In this document: positions 34,701 to 46,368 of the stretch, in pieces | Layout of the letters: every line of letters begins with the position of its first letter | How positions within the stretch are numbered: the first letter of the stretch is position 1 | Source: Steromphala cineraria | Lineage: Eukaryota > Mollusca > Gastropoda > Trochida > Trochidae | DNA: 64,000 bases | Assembly (NCBI GenBank): GCA_916613615.1 | Contig: OU744733.1 | Span: forward strand, 33,891,939-33,955,938 | Direction: 5' to 3' | The notes under the pieces: generated by a model | Database searches by the model: none | The model's input: only the letters and a program-made list of their open reading frames with translations | Told to the model about the DNA's origin: nothing | Made by a program: the position numbers and the translations under genes

Positions 34701-35652
34701 ATGCCAAACAAGAATTGCTGCAAATTGAAGCCACACAATGTACTGACCTGATAGTCAAGACAATTATTAATCATATAATTAGCAATGAAATATAGGGTTA
34801 TAAAGTGAAAACATAATCCATATTCTCAGAACAGAAGAAAGTAATATTGTCACTGCAATGAAAATGTAATTCATATTTTCACTGCATTGAGAAAAGTAGG
34901 GGCGAACCTATTACCTTTTTTTGAAACAGGATTATCTCCCCTTGCGGAAATCAAACACAGGCCTCGTCACGTCGTTGGTTAGGATTGAAGAGATACTTTT
35001 CTCTGCGATGTTTCGGTACGTAACTGTTTTAGTTTAGCAGCGCCAATGTATCCTTTGATACCAAAAAGCCATCTGAAGTTTTTGTCTTTTTGCTGTAGTT
35101 AGTACGTCCTCATTTCATCGGAAAAAGCTTGACGAAGCTAAAGATCTATATCACAGTAATAACAGTTTAACTATTTTGACTTTCAAAAATGCAAATTTCT
35201 AGGAGCCTATGTTTCGGTTAGTGATAACCAAAAATAATCATTGGCTCTGATGTCATTCACAAATTATATACATTTTAAAATCTTTTTCCGATTTGATATT
35301 GATTGATTGAATCAAACTCTTTTTACCGGGAGAGGATAGAGGAGGTAACTAGACTGTGCCATATATTCTTCACAAGATCAAAAGTTTGTCTTTCGATGTC
35401 TGCCAACTGCTTTTTATGATTCTAAAAAGTATATGATAAATAGACTGTTCCTTCTATTTTGCCGAATATGATTTCAATCTCATTTCGTGAAGTGAGAAGG
35501 TGTCATTTTCCATTTGCCATATCACTTTCAGACTCCACTCGATGAGATAGAAATGATTTATATTATATTATATTTTTCGAATATGTATCTTCAATATTTA
35601 GTCATGCACTTTGTCGGATATGCACACTACTTTAAAAAATAACACACATTCC
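34701..35652. other. intergenic sequence
   Basis: Contains TTATCTCCCCTTGCGG near 34925, the reverse of a CAAGGGGAGATAA string typical of molluscan repeats and 5' leaders. Otherwise nothing is recognised. Confidence 0.3.
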
Positions 35653-36199
35653 TTAAAGATGCTATATCATACTTGCAATATTTAAAAAAAATATTTTTAA
35701 TGAATACGTTGTATTTTAAGAAAATTTAAGCGACCAACCTTGAGAAAATCGGACCAAAATTCATCAAATAGGAGATAATTTTCCAAAAAATACCCAAACG
35801 GCAGTCGATATAAGGGCGATTCAAGTGTGGCCATTTCACAACTTCCGGTTTCTAAATGTACGCTTGAAAACCGTCTTTGTCGCGCTCAACTAGATTGTAT
35901 ATTCTTTTTCTCCGAATAAGGTATTCGTTGCTGTCAAAGTTGATACCCATCTAACGCAATTACGGTAGTTGAGACACGGTGTAAATCCTACAAGCATAAT
36001 GATTACGTCACCGAAAAGGCATGCCCTTTCTACGAGGGGTACTGTGCTTTGAGCGTCGAAATAAGTATGTTATTGTTGATTAAACAATCTAAATATGATA
36101 TCAAAATTTCGAAGAAATATTTTCCTACAAAGTGATGTACTTCATTTCTCAATAGCTAAGTTTCATCCTGAACCCTCAAGTATGATACAGCATCTTTAA
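35653..36199 (+). mobile_element. TTAA MITE, family 2, copy B
   Basis: Both TTAA sites and both AGATGCT-type inverted ends are present. Compared with copies A and C it lacks about 14 bp around GCGGGTTCGTTAAATG and part of the right inverted end (CTTGC lost near 36175). Confidence 0.8.
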
Positions 36200-36342
36200 A
36201 CAACAACCATCTGAAGTGAAGCCAGTCATCAGTACAAAGAGTGTAGCAAGCTTTTCTCTCACCTCTTAGTCAACTGATCAAAACATGTATATAAATCATG
36301 TAACTTTAGATTAACATGAAAAACTAATACAATTCTAATTAA

Positions 36343-36565
36343 ACAAACTAAACTACAATCGGGTGTATACTAGTCAGTTCCAAACGAATGACTATAGTGT
36401 TAATTCAATTTCTCAAATGATGAGTTGATCTACTACAAACTTTAGATAAACAAACTAAACTACAATCGGGTGTATACTAGTCAGTTCTAAACGAATGACA
36501 AAACACCCGATTGTAGTGTTAATTTAATTTCTCAAATGATGAGTTGATCTACTACAAACTTTAGA
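36343..36565 (+). repeat. tandem duplication, ~105-bp units
   Basis: AAACAAACTAAACTACAATCG, GGGTGTATACTAGTCAGTTC and CTCAAATGATGAGTTGATC run twice in tandem. The second copy has an extra AAAACACCCGATTGTAG, which is an inverted echo of CTACAATCGGGTGT and makes a small hairpin. Confidence 0.85.
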
Positions 36566-37065
36566 TCAACATTTGAAATTGACCTTTTCAGAAAAACCAC
36601 CGTCAATTCAGCAACTTAAATAGACACAAGGGAGGGTGGAACAAAGTCGACAAATGTATCTTATTTCCAATTCCATTACTGAGACACATTTATTCATTAA
36701 AATAACAAGCTGTAATGTCCTGTCGAGTGTCAGACCTTGTACGTTGATCGATAAGATTCAATGCAATAGTTCTTAATAGTCTCCAAGACATAGCATGCTG
36801 ATGAGATAAGTTAATAATAAATCAATATATGATGTCAATTTGATGAGGAAAAGTATTACTTGGTCATTGGCAGTCTAATATTACCATACAGAAAACTCTA
36901 TCTAAGAATACTCATTAATCGTCCAGGTCTCAAAGTATGGAAACAAGTTTGTTGTAATTAAGAAGTTCACAAACACCCTTCTGACATGCTTTCAAAGAGG
37001 TAAGATAAAAACATTTTCTCAGGGAATAAAAGTAACCTAAATAAAAGGTGTACCTGACATTATAA

Positions 37066-37161
37066 GTTACCATGTGTCCGCGAGTTTGATATGGAGATTT
37101 ATCATGTGTCCGAGTTAAATATCAAACGAGAACGAAGTCAAACTCGCGGACACATGGTAAC
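37066..37161. repeat. foldback with ~24-bp outer stem
   Basis: GTTACCATGTGTCCGCGAG at the left pairs with CTCGCGGACACATGGTAAC at the right, with TTTGAT/ATCAAA continuing the stem. The loop holds a second partial copy, ATCATGTGTCCGAG, and an AACGAGAACGAAG centre. Confidence 0.75.
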
Positions 37162-37666
37162 GAATTTATCTCGAGGAGCACTTTCATAAAATACGAAAAA
37201 TACATAGTTAAAGAACGAAAAAATCAAAATGGCGACCGACCAAGTCTGTGTAACTTTTTTATTTGTGAACATACATATTTTTTGTTCGTACCATTTTACT
37301 AAGCACAGAAAGTATGGTCTAGAACCGTGCAAAGACTAAGAGAAAGGAAATTTACCAATTATCATTAACAGTAGCTATAACAGGAAATTCCTCTAGGCGT
37401 TTGAATGGTCACGTGACCTCGCGCACACATTCCACCTTGGAAACTCAATTCGAAGGTTCAAATCATACATCTTGTTATATAGAATCAAACTATTTACATG
37501 TGATGTATTTTAAAAGAACAAACAGTAACAAACGTCCAACTAAGTTATCAAAGTTAATTTGAATTAACACGGTGACGAGGTTACATGTTGGGTCAGCATA
37601 ACCTGCAGTAAATAGCCTCGCGGCAGCCTAGAGAAAGCAAGAAGCGAGACGTAAAACAGTCGGAGC
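37162..37666. other. intergenic sequence downstream of the Crypton relic
   Basis: No exon or repeat is recognised. It may include 3' untranslated sequence of the recombinase gene, but no clear polyadenylation signal was assigned. Confidence 0.3.
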
Positions 37667-38947
37667 CTACTTGTAGTGAATATGCAGATTGTTAATAGTG
37701 CATTGATAGAAAAGTGGCATTTGAGGCCTTGCAGTTACACTTTTTCTGTCAGTGGAAGGGAATTCACCAAAGAGATCCTCCAAGCTGACCCCTCTAAGGT
37801 GAAAGTCAACGCTTCTCTCACGGTCGCTAGTTAGTGTCATGGCGGACTGCGGAACCGGGCGTAAAATGGCTGGTGGCATCAATGCAGGACGAGAAGAAGA
37901 TGGGGGAAGAGCAAGTGGACTGGAAGCTAACTTACTCTGCAGTGCTTTACCCATGCGTTCTTTCTCGGAATCATCAACTCGCTGATAAACAGCGAGAGAT
38001 GACACACTTTTATGGCCAGTCACGACCATGATCTGAGCGGCACCAAACTCACATCTCGACAGGAGTGTAGCCCCAGTAGCACGGATTGAGTGGTTTTTGT
38101 AAACCGTAGAGAGGTTACACAGTGATGGCATGAATTTCTGGAGTGTGTTGACTCCAACAGGGACATTGCAAGAAAGCAATCTCTCGGTTTTTGCCAAAAT
38201 TTTGGACATGCAGGATGCAGAACTTTTCGCCAGTTATTTTGTGAATGATGCAACGGGGCAGGATGGATCACCTTGATTTTCAGGCATGATGGCCGACACA
38301 AGTTCCTTATCATTTTCTCGATGATTTTTGGTGAGTTCATCAACACATTTCTTCACACATGTTTTCCCATTTGAATCCGTAGTTATTTTGAATGTTTCCT
38401 TGTTCATGGAATGCATATTTTCGGCACCTCGTCGAAAAAAGTAAAGTCGAATGTCAAATTGTACTTTGTTTAGGAGGCCGACAGGTGCATTGTGATTCAT
38501 ATAGGTAGATGAATACAATGTGAGGAGGTCAGATTCATTTATAGCGGGGTGATGATTTGTTACTCCTTTCCCGTTTCGCTTTAATTCCGCCACGGCAGAT
38601 CGAAATGAGTCGTTTGCTTTGGAAAACTCTTTGTCTTTCACAATATCGAATTCCTTATTACAAGGAGGAGATTTCAAGTACCGATTGAGTCCATGCCTGA
38701 TACTTTCAAGAGAATTGACAGTGTATTTGGATCCGTCAGTCTGTCTGACATCTAGGTAAAAACTTACCAGAATGCCATTCAGTCTAGCTTGATCAAAATC
38801 TTCGAAAAGTTCATCCTCACCCTTTTCTTTTAGATATTCCTTTAAAAGTCGCGCACTCTGGTCATTTGCTTTTACAGTACTTTTAGAGTGTAACTTTTTA
38901 CGTTTTTCGTCAATCTCTTCTTCGCTATGGGACGTGAAACGCTTCAT
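37667..38947 (-). pseudogene. Crypton-type tyrosine recombinase (DUF3504-like), broken
   Basis: The ORF starts at ATG 38945-38947 and runs 237 codons to a TAA at 38234-38236; the same frame resumes and continues to 37667. The N-terminal part has the DNA-binding segment typical of this family (LNGILVSFYLDVRQTDGSKY, then SLESIRHGLNRYL). The catalytic part shows the first Arg in YFFRRGAENMHSMN, a Lys in DELTKNHRE, then HSIRATGATLL, VTGHKS and the nucleophile Tyr in LAVYQRV. These are the R-K-HxxR-H-Y residues of tyrosine recombinases. Family knowledge: Cryptons move by such enzymes, and animal genes such as ZMYM2-4, QRICH1 and KIAA1958 derive from them. Between about 38235 and 38170 a different minus frame (LHPACPKFWQKPRD) fits the family better, suggesting two compensating frameshifts plus a small loss. 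A mobile Crypton relic is preferred over a host gene. Confidence 0.85.
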
Positions 38948-39509
38948 TGTCGCAATTTTCTTTGATCTGGCGTCAGCGTTTGTTTACAAACAGTGGAAAC
39001 AAGGGAGATAACTCTTGACGGCATGTAGTTGCTAAGGACGCGCGTGACCCAGTTTAACATAGAAAAATATACCTACGGCACGTGACCGGTTTTGACCAAT
39101 GGTAAAGCGACATTGCTGTGCAAGTCGAGATAAAGACCCATTCAGCAAGCAAGTTGTCATATGAAAGAATCTTAACTTTATTTGTTGTACAGATGGTTTA
39201 CATCAACAATATTGATCAATCAATTCCAACCTATTTTTACTGTGAATGCTCATAATTTATAAAAGAAATAGATTCACTGTGAGTATCTTGCCTTTCTGTT
39301 CATGACACACCATGGGTATCATGCTTTTCCTTTTTCTGTTTTTCCTGAGCGTTTTAGTTTTGAACGTAAAATCAATGTAACAAAACTATGAACGCCCGTT
39401 TGTTAAATGAAAATAATATGAATAATACAGTCCCAAAAACTTCAACCCACACACGGACAGTTAACTAAAATTAGTTTCTTTGAGAGGCATTTGAGAAGTT
39501 GGGATGACA
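38948..39509. other. sequence upstream of the Crypton relic
   Basis: Includes ACAAGGGAGATAACTCTTG near 38999, a string common in molluscan leaders and repeats, and a GC-richer patch at 39030-39130. It could hold the promoter of the recombinase gene, but no defined site is assigned. Confidence 0.3.
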
Positions 39510-39672
39510 ATAATACTGAGGAATATATGGATGACAACTTCTTTGTTCATTGTATGCGACGTTTCGACACAGATTCTTATCTTCCTCTGCTTGAGAAAAA
39601 CACAAGAATCTGTGTCGAAACGTCGCATACAATGAACAAAGAAGTTGTCATCCATATATTCCTCAGTATTAT
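39510..39672. repeat. near-perfect palindrome, 69-bp stem
   Basis: The left arm (39510-39578), starting AATACTGAGGAATATATGG, and the right arm (39604-39672), ending CCATATATTCCTCAGTATT, are complementary over essentially 69 bp around a 25-bp loop. The arms contain GCGACGTTTCGACACAGATT and AACTTCTTTGTTCATTG, shared with the degenerate segment at 8522-8592. The near perfection implies a recent inverted duplication or gene conversion between arms. Confidence 0.9.
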
Positions 39673-39785
39673 AACTAAAATTAGGTTATATGCTTATATT
39701 GATATTGATATTCCTTGAAGTCGAATTATAATCCCAGTCTGTATACGTCATGAGAGTTGTATATTCCGAATTGGAAATGTTGGCA

Positions 39786-39992
39786 TTAAAGGGGCAGTAG
39801 CACGTTTTTTGATAATTTTATATTTAAAATATTTCACTGATAATTGTAAGTTATTGCTAAATGTATTATGTTGATAGTGTCATAAATCACATTACACAAG
39901 CCAATCAGCCATGACCAGAGGACAAAGTATGGAGATTCACATAAAATCCATTGGCGGCCATTTTGTGTGAACACCTTTAATTCATTTTGTGA
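39786..39992 (-). mobile_element. TTAA MITE, family 1, copy 8 (right half lost)
   Basis: It starts TTAAAGGGGCAGTAGCACG and follows the family interior to TTTAATTCATTTTGTG, where similarity stops. The right terminal repeat is missing. Confidence 0.75.
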
Positions 39993-41369
39993 ATATATTA
40001 TATCAAATGTTTTTACTCCACCCTAACGCATGGATGAACATTTTCCGTTTTCTATACAAGTACAGGACTCTTTTTAAGAGGAAGATGAAAGCATAAAATC
40101 GTTTACAGTTTAAGCTTAATGATTGAACAATACATAGATAACGGAAAGGTATTTCCCTCATATATATTGTTGAGTACTTTATTAATTGGGCCGGAATGAA
40201 CTATTTTAACAACAATCCGTGCATAATTATGTTGTGTTCAACATTTTTGACTTACAATTTCCACTTCATTATTAAATTAATTGTGTTAACTGTTGTGAGA
40301 GGCAATTCGTTCTTATGTAAACATGGGTCACGGGATAATAAAACGCGTTGATTACTTTTGAAAATCAATCATCTTGATGTCTTTGAGAAAACACATACAT
40401 CATGTTCGATTTAATTTATTTTTTACAAAAATCATAGAACCAACTACTAATCTAAATTACATGAACCGATCACAGTTACATGAAACTTCCGTGTCATTAC
40501 CATTTAAGAATCCAAGTGTGTTTTCTTTTTCTTTAATGCCAAGTCTTTATTAAATAAATGTTAAGTAAAATATGGGGCGAACAAGATATTATTGTACACA
40601 TTTTATCGAAAACAAATAGACGAAAACTGACATTGAATATTTGTTTGAACTCGAACTCAACATGAACAATCTTGGATGATGGTGATTTTGATTCTAGTGT
40701 AAAATTATGTTCTCAAAATAATCTACTTTTATCGAACTACAGTATGTATTTTCTTTAACATGAGTTAATAAGAAACGTCACCAGAAAATACAACATTTAA
40801 TAGGCAAAATATGTTCAGTTATAATGATATTTTGAAATTAAGTGTCTGGTCTCAATCTTCTGATTGGCATCAATTACATTTGTCACGATCGTTTATTGTT
40901 GTATATATATCAAACGTAAAAATTTCCAATTGCAAGTACCCCTATTGAAGCCTATCTTTTATTATTGATCGCAGCATCTCTGATTGCATTTGATTCTTTT
41001 AAATAAATGGTACTGTTGGCTAAATAGAGAATAAGGTGAAAAAAGATCAATGAGAAGAGCATGAAAATAAGAGGTTTTAAAATGCATATCATTTTCACGA
41101 TACAGTGAATCTTATTCACGCTTATTGTTGATCATTGCAGGACGACTCTTTGACAAAATCCATCTGATAACATATGCAAAGGCAAACATTTGACGCATTG
41201 TGTAGTAAAGGTTGTTCGGACGTTCATTTAAACATTACAACAATCACATATCGTGCCTGATTTATTCCATATATGGAGTTTCTGTTTTGATATGCTGCGT
41301 AATTCTTATTGATTCTTCATTCAGAACAAGTTTAGTAATCACTTTTCGTCAAGCAATAATTCATTTACA
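39993..41369. other. AT-rich intergenic sequence
   Basis: No gene, repeat or element end was recognised over about 1.4 kb. Confidence 0.3.
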
Positions 41370-41470
41370 AGTTGTCTAATAACATGAATGCCGATAATAA
41401 ACTGACTCAAGTGGCAATATTGACTCCCTAAATAATAATCGGCACTGATTGCACAGAGTTGATGATTCAG
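41370..41470 (+). repeat. duplicated segment P2, copy 3
   Basis: TTTACAAGTTGTCTAATAAC, AATGCCGATAATAAACTG and ACTCAAGTGGCAATATTG parallel 34580-34700. Confidence 0.5.
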
Positions 41471-41790
41471 CTGACCTTATCACAGACCATACACTTATTC
41501 ATTGGCCTTTTGTGTCAATGCCTAAAGACAATGATTCAATCATCTCATCTGTATCTTCTGACTGTCAATGACAAAGTGTTGTATAGTTAAAAGCAAATGT
41601 AGTTAAATACTTAAATTAAATGAGTTATTTCAAAACATGAAGCATGAATTCATTATTTATTCAAAGCAAAATACAACATCGATGCAAGTGTATGAACTTA
41701 CATGTATATATAACTTGTCTTATGACGTCCCTACCACTATGACGTCATAAGGAGCGTTACGTCATAATCAGCGTGACAACTGACATTCAA

Positions 41791-41834
41791 AACTAACCTG
41801 AAGAAGCCAACATGGCTGAAAGCGCTAGTTAGCT
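41791..41834 (+). ncRNA. hammerhead-ribozyme-like motif
   Basis: The string fits the hammerhead consensus in order. Stem I 5' strand CTAAC (41793-41797) is followed by CTGAAGA (the CUGANGA core, 41798-41804). Stem II is AGCC/GGCT with loop AACAT (41805-41817), followed by GAA (41818-41820). Stem III is AGC/GCT with no loop (41821-41826), then the cleavage-site A at 41827, then GTTAG, which pairs with CTAAC. The U16.1-H17 step and the A15.1-U16.1 pair are satisfied. A loop-less stem III resembles the minimal type I hammerheads of animal retroelements and retrozymes, which act as dimers. Weak points are an A-U instead of G-C at the base of stem II and the single copy. Activity is inference. Confidence 0.45.
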
Positions 41835-41921
41835 AAAATGAATGTATTTATGTTCCCAATTCCATAATTTTATTATATTTCATCTATATACACCTGAGAG
41901 TTGTGCTTGTGGATTTTTCGC

Positions 41922-41922
<1 letters not shown>

Positions 41923-41961
<39 letters not shown>
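41923..41961. repeat. (TA)n microsatellite
   Basis: About 19 uninterrupted TA dinucleotides, roughly 90 bp after the hammerhead-like motif. Confidence 0.95.
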
Positions 41962-41964
<3 letters not shown>

Positions 41965-42374
41965 AGTTACAGATTCATTACATTTTCCAATTTATTGTGA
42001 TAAGACGACTCGTAGTGTTATTGCATGTTCACATGTATAAACGTGTCAAAGATTAGGAATTATGAAAAGGGAACAATATACAACATATGAATGAATCATA
42101 AAAGAGATTAATTTTAATATTGTTTTATTCATTGTAATACTCATTCATGAAGAGACAAAAAATCGTCTGAACGCAAAAGTTTAAAATGTGTTATGCTTCT
42201 CCTGAGCGATAAATTAATAATTCCCTTGCGTACACCACAGACAAAACTTTTCTCAGCGCCATCCATATTCAAACCAAAGCCTTTAAAAACTATTTAACAA
42301 TTCCATAATAATAATAATTTATTTGGGTATTTTCACTCGTGGCACCTTTATAACTCGAAGATGTTGCCCAGAGC

Positions 42375-42500
42375 GCAAGGTATTTAAACTAAATATATTG
42401 CCTTCGGTTCTTGCTTACAGATTGTTGCACTTACCACTTAGCACAAATTTTAACTTATCTAGGGTAAACAGACATGGTAATCGATGTTCTCCTTCACATT
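42375..42500 (+). repeat. duplicated segment P1, copy 4 (diverged)
   Basis: AAATATATTGCCTTCGGTTCTT, GCTTACAGATTGTTGCACTTACC and GGGTAAACAGACATGG are a distant echo of 24717-24870 and 31175-31330. Confidence 0.35.
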
Positions 42501-43585
42501 GGTTCAGAAAAAAAAATCTGTCGGTTAATGAAATATATATCAAATATTTATGCAATATATTTGTATGGCACATAGAACATATTTCCTGTGTTCGGGACAT
42601 TTAGCAGAAATTGCACTTTTATATTAAAAAAAACAACAACGATTCAAAGAGAAACAAATCATCAGTTCTTTGAGTTAGCCGATTTCATTTGATCAGCCAT
42701 TGGTTTAATACCAATAAATTAACTATGATGTTTTATGATTAACTTTATTTGCTCGTATACAGTTTAAGATAACAAAAAGAAAAAAATATATATATATATC
42801 ATTATACATATTAAAATCGAAATTTGTGAATTGTAGAAGTATAACTTTCTAACAAAAACTTTTTAGTACAACTGATTCTCAGATTTCACAACTTGTGTTT
42901 TTGACATTAACTAAAACTCAGTATTGTTTTTGTGCCACTCGAAGCACATTTGTCATTAGATGTGGGCTCAAATAACATGGCAATATTCAATGAATGACAC
43001 ATCATTTGGCTTCAGGCCCCATTTGTTGCAAATAAAAGGCAGTGATTCTATTTGAAATATTTGCCCCATAGCTCTCGATTACCAGTCTAAAGCACAAATT
43101 ACCGAAAAGAGAAAAACTGTGAAATATAGTGCAACAACGAATATTCAATAGACGATTTTCCTTCAAATCGAATAATAATCCCAAATGATTGTACAGTAAG
43201 TTGGATTCTTAAAAATTTGGATATGAAAACATGTATATTCTAATTGCGTAGATTGGCATTTTTGCTTTCGGTGTGAAGTTTACCAAATATGATGTCACCT
43301 TTGTTGGATTCATAGAACCGTTATTATATGTCAATGATGTATTTTTCACGATCCTTGAAATCCTCTTTAGAGTACAAAAGTGAAAGAAAGCTACAGAATA
43401 TGACTCTTTATTTAAGGTTGTAAGATCGGACAAGTCCAATTAAACTGATAATGATGTACATTCTATGTCATATGACTGCACAATCCACCAACGTTGTCGG
43501 AAAACCCATTTCTCTCCTATTTGTTGGATACTAAACTTAATGCACAATTTAGTCCTTCAACACCCCTGTATTACTGTTCATTTCC
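42501..43585. other. AT-rich intergenic sequence
   Basis: Two short minus-strand runs (43002-43184, 43209-43439) have no recognisable motif or splice support. A short TA tract lies at 42786-42800. Confidence 0.3.
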
Positions 43586-44148
43586 TTAAAGATGCTATAT
43601 CATACTTGCAATATTGTTAAAAGAATTTTTAATGTATACGTTGTATTTTTAGAAAACTTTAGCGACCAACCTTGAGAAAATCGGACCAAAATTCATCAAA
43701 AAGGAGATGATTTACCAAAAAATACCGAAACGGCAGTCGACATAAGGGCGAATCAAGTGTGGCCATTTCACAACTTCCGGTTTCTAAATGTACGCTTGAA
43801 AACCGTCTTTGTCGCGCTCAACTAGATTTTATATTCGTTTTCTCCGAATTAGGTATTCGTTGCTGTCAAAGTTGATACCCATCGAACGCAATTACGGTAG
43901 TTGAGACACGGTGTAAATCCTACAAGCATAATGATTACGTCACCGAAAGCGGGTTCGTTAAATGGCATGCCCTTTCAACGAGGGGTACTGTGCTTGAAGC
44001 ATCGAAATAAGTATGTTATTGTTGATTAAACAATCTAAATATGATATCAAAATTTCGACGAAAGATTTTTCTACAAAGTGATGTATTTCATTTCTCAATA
44101 TCTAAGTTTCATCCTGAACCGCTTGCAAGTATGATACAGCATCTTTAA
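43586..44148 (+). mobile_element. TTAA MITE, family 2, copy C
   Basis: Complete element with both TTAA sites and AGATGCT inverted ends; 563 bp, the same length as copy A. Confidence 0.82.
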
Positions 44149-44388
44149 AAGTAAGTGACCAAAATAGCTGCATGTGGCAATAGGTTTTGTGTGAACAGGG
44201 GCAAATAGATAATTAGACGTATTTAGTAGTTTGGAAAGTCAATGATATCAATGGATATGAAAAAGTTCACTAACTATATACCGGGTATGTGATATAGATA
44301 TTCGTTTGCAAACAACACACACTGTATGTGCTTAATTCCTTTTTACTGGGGGAAAAGGGGTATCTCAAAATGAAAAGAAATGTTACCA

Positions 44389-44725
44389 TTAAAGGGGCAG
44401 TAGCACGTTTTTCACTGATAATTGTATGTTAATGATAAATTTATTATTTTGACAGTGTCAAAATTGTCATAACACAAACCACTTATTCATAGTCAGAGGA
44501 CAAAGTATGAAGATTTACCTAAAATCTATGGGCGGCCATTTTGTGTGAACACCTTTAATTCATTTTGTGCAAGAAAAAGGAATCGCATGGCTAAACTTTA
44601 CATTATACATTTGAATTATTACTGTTCCATTTAGTTTAAATGCAGTCTTTCAATTGGAACCATTAATTTTCATTTTCCTAACATCATCTTATATTCCCCC
44701 TAAAAACGTGCTACTGCCCCTTTAA
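44389..44725 (-). mobile_element. TTAA MITE, family 1, copy 9
   Basis: TTAAAGGGGCAGTAGCACG is followed directly by TTTTTCACTGATAATTG, so about 25 bp of subterminal DNA are missing relative to other reversed copies. The right end CGTGCTACTGCCCCTTTAA is intact. Confidence 0.8.
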
Positions 44726-45904
44726 CATAGCACTCTAAAATCAAAAATAAAACGAGCCCTTAAAAAATTGACATGTAATCGATCATCACTTGAATTTGTT
44801 GAATTGAATAGGACTTTTGGGTCTATCTAAATGCTTGTTGATTGTAATAGTTTAATTCAATTATAATAATGATGAAAGGAACTGCACAATCCCTTTATAA
44901 TAACCTGTAGAATATGCGTCCAATTTAGAATACAAGTTGGTTATGAAGAATCATTATTTTTTGCACAAACTTTCCTTTCATTTTTATAAGATTAAAATTA
45001 TCTATACTTTCTTTATAAAATAGGAAGGCTTTTCCTTCATTAAGCCCCTGATATTTTGTCCGGGCAATAATGATCTCAACTAACATCATCCAAAATTTCA
45101 CTTAGAAATTATGTCTTTACCGAAATCATATTTCCTGAACATCTGGATTAAACAACTGGAAACCAAAGCATTTAAATAGGATATTTCATTAAGTATGGAC
45201 ACATTTCAAAATTGCACTTCAGCTATAATCAATCTTGAAATGAGCAATAATCGCTAAGCACGAATTCGAACAAAAAGGGTGGTATCAAATAACCGACTGT
45301 CATTGAAATAGTTCTTAATCAAATTTAACCATAGTTATCGAGCAAAAGTTACAAGGAGAGTTTTGAGTTAAATTTGTGATCTCAATCTTTGTTCATTGTT
45401 TATTCCCTTATATTCTAAAGATTGTTTGACACTAATCATTAAAACATCTTGATAGCTCTAGTGAACCTCTCTTATGCTATTGATCGATACATGTGTGTTT
45501 GTAGATTGAATCAATTTGGAGAAAATGATTGACACTCAGAACGGTTCTGGGGGAATAATAGAAACTAAACTGTAAACAGATTGATATTATGGACATGAAC
45601 AAATTAAAATGAAATGGGGAAATAGTGAGAAAATACAGTTAATTACTTGCATTTATTTCCTGTTTGCGAACATTAAAAAGGAAAAGAAATGTAAGTATAC
45701 AACAAAGTGAAGAGGTATGTCTACATGTATATTGTAAGAGTTATCATAATTCAAGAGAAAATGAAGCGAGAGGATAGGGGAAAATGTAACTGGATCAATA
45801 GTTCCGCTTACGGCATGTGATCATATACTTATCAACTCGTTATTGATACTGACGTTACAACTATTACTGAAGACTAACACCACAACACTGACACTCGATG
45901 ATCA
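44726..45904. other. AT-rich intergenic sequence
   Basis: No gene or element recognised. Confidence 0.3.
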
Positions 45905-46130
45905 AGACAAATTCTCACTTTATCTTGTCTCATTGAGTTGTCTAAGCAGACAAGCCCTAATGGAACGACCAACATGATTCTTCAAGTAACAAACAATGTA
46001 AGAGGGTCATATTGATTTCCTGTTACTTGAACCATACTCCTTTCATCTAGTCACTTCTTCCAAAAAGAGATGTTACCTCAACCATTGAGAATGTTGATAT
46101 AGGCAGTTGATCACAATCCCCTGCAGCATT
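45905..46130 (+). repeat. duplicated segment P7, copy 1
   Basis: GAGTTGTCTAAGCAGACAAG, GTCATATTGATTTCCTG, AACCATACTCCTTTCATC and GGCAGTTGATCACAATCC recur in order at 50800-51030. Confidence 0.5.
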
Positions 46131-46234
46131 CGTTTGCAGAATAAATTATCATTTTACATTCGAGAGATGTTTCAGTAGTTAATACAAAATAAGGGTCGAT
46201 GTACTTTGTTAACAGGAAATATATGATATTTTTA

Positions 46235-46368
46235 GGAGATAAACCTACTGTGTTTTTTAATTTTCGTGGTCTAACGTAGATTCGATACCTGTTGATGTCA
46301 TTCGGAGCCGAACGCGTACAAATGTACGTTAGATCACGAAAATTAAAAAACACAGTAGGTTTATCTCC
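46235..46368. repeat. palindrome, 44-bp near-perfect stem
   Basis: GGAGATAAACCTACTGTG opens the left arm (46235-46278) and CACAGTAGGTTTATCTCC closes the right arm (46325-46368). Only one or two mismatches occur (GTGGTCTAACGTA against TACGTTAGATCAC). The 46-bp loop is GC-richer. No target duplication is obvious. Confidence 0.85.

Noticed and set aside
37834..38346. Open frames overlapping the recombinase in other frames
   Set aside because: Shadows of the minus-strand recombinase, except for the short LHPACPKFWQKPRD stretch discussed as a displaced segment.
39461..39718. Two similar peptides encoded on opposite strands
   Set aside because: Explained entirely by the 69-bp palindrome arms.
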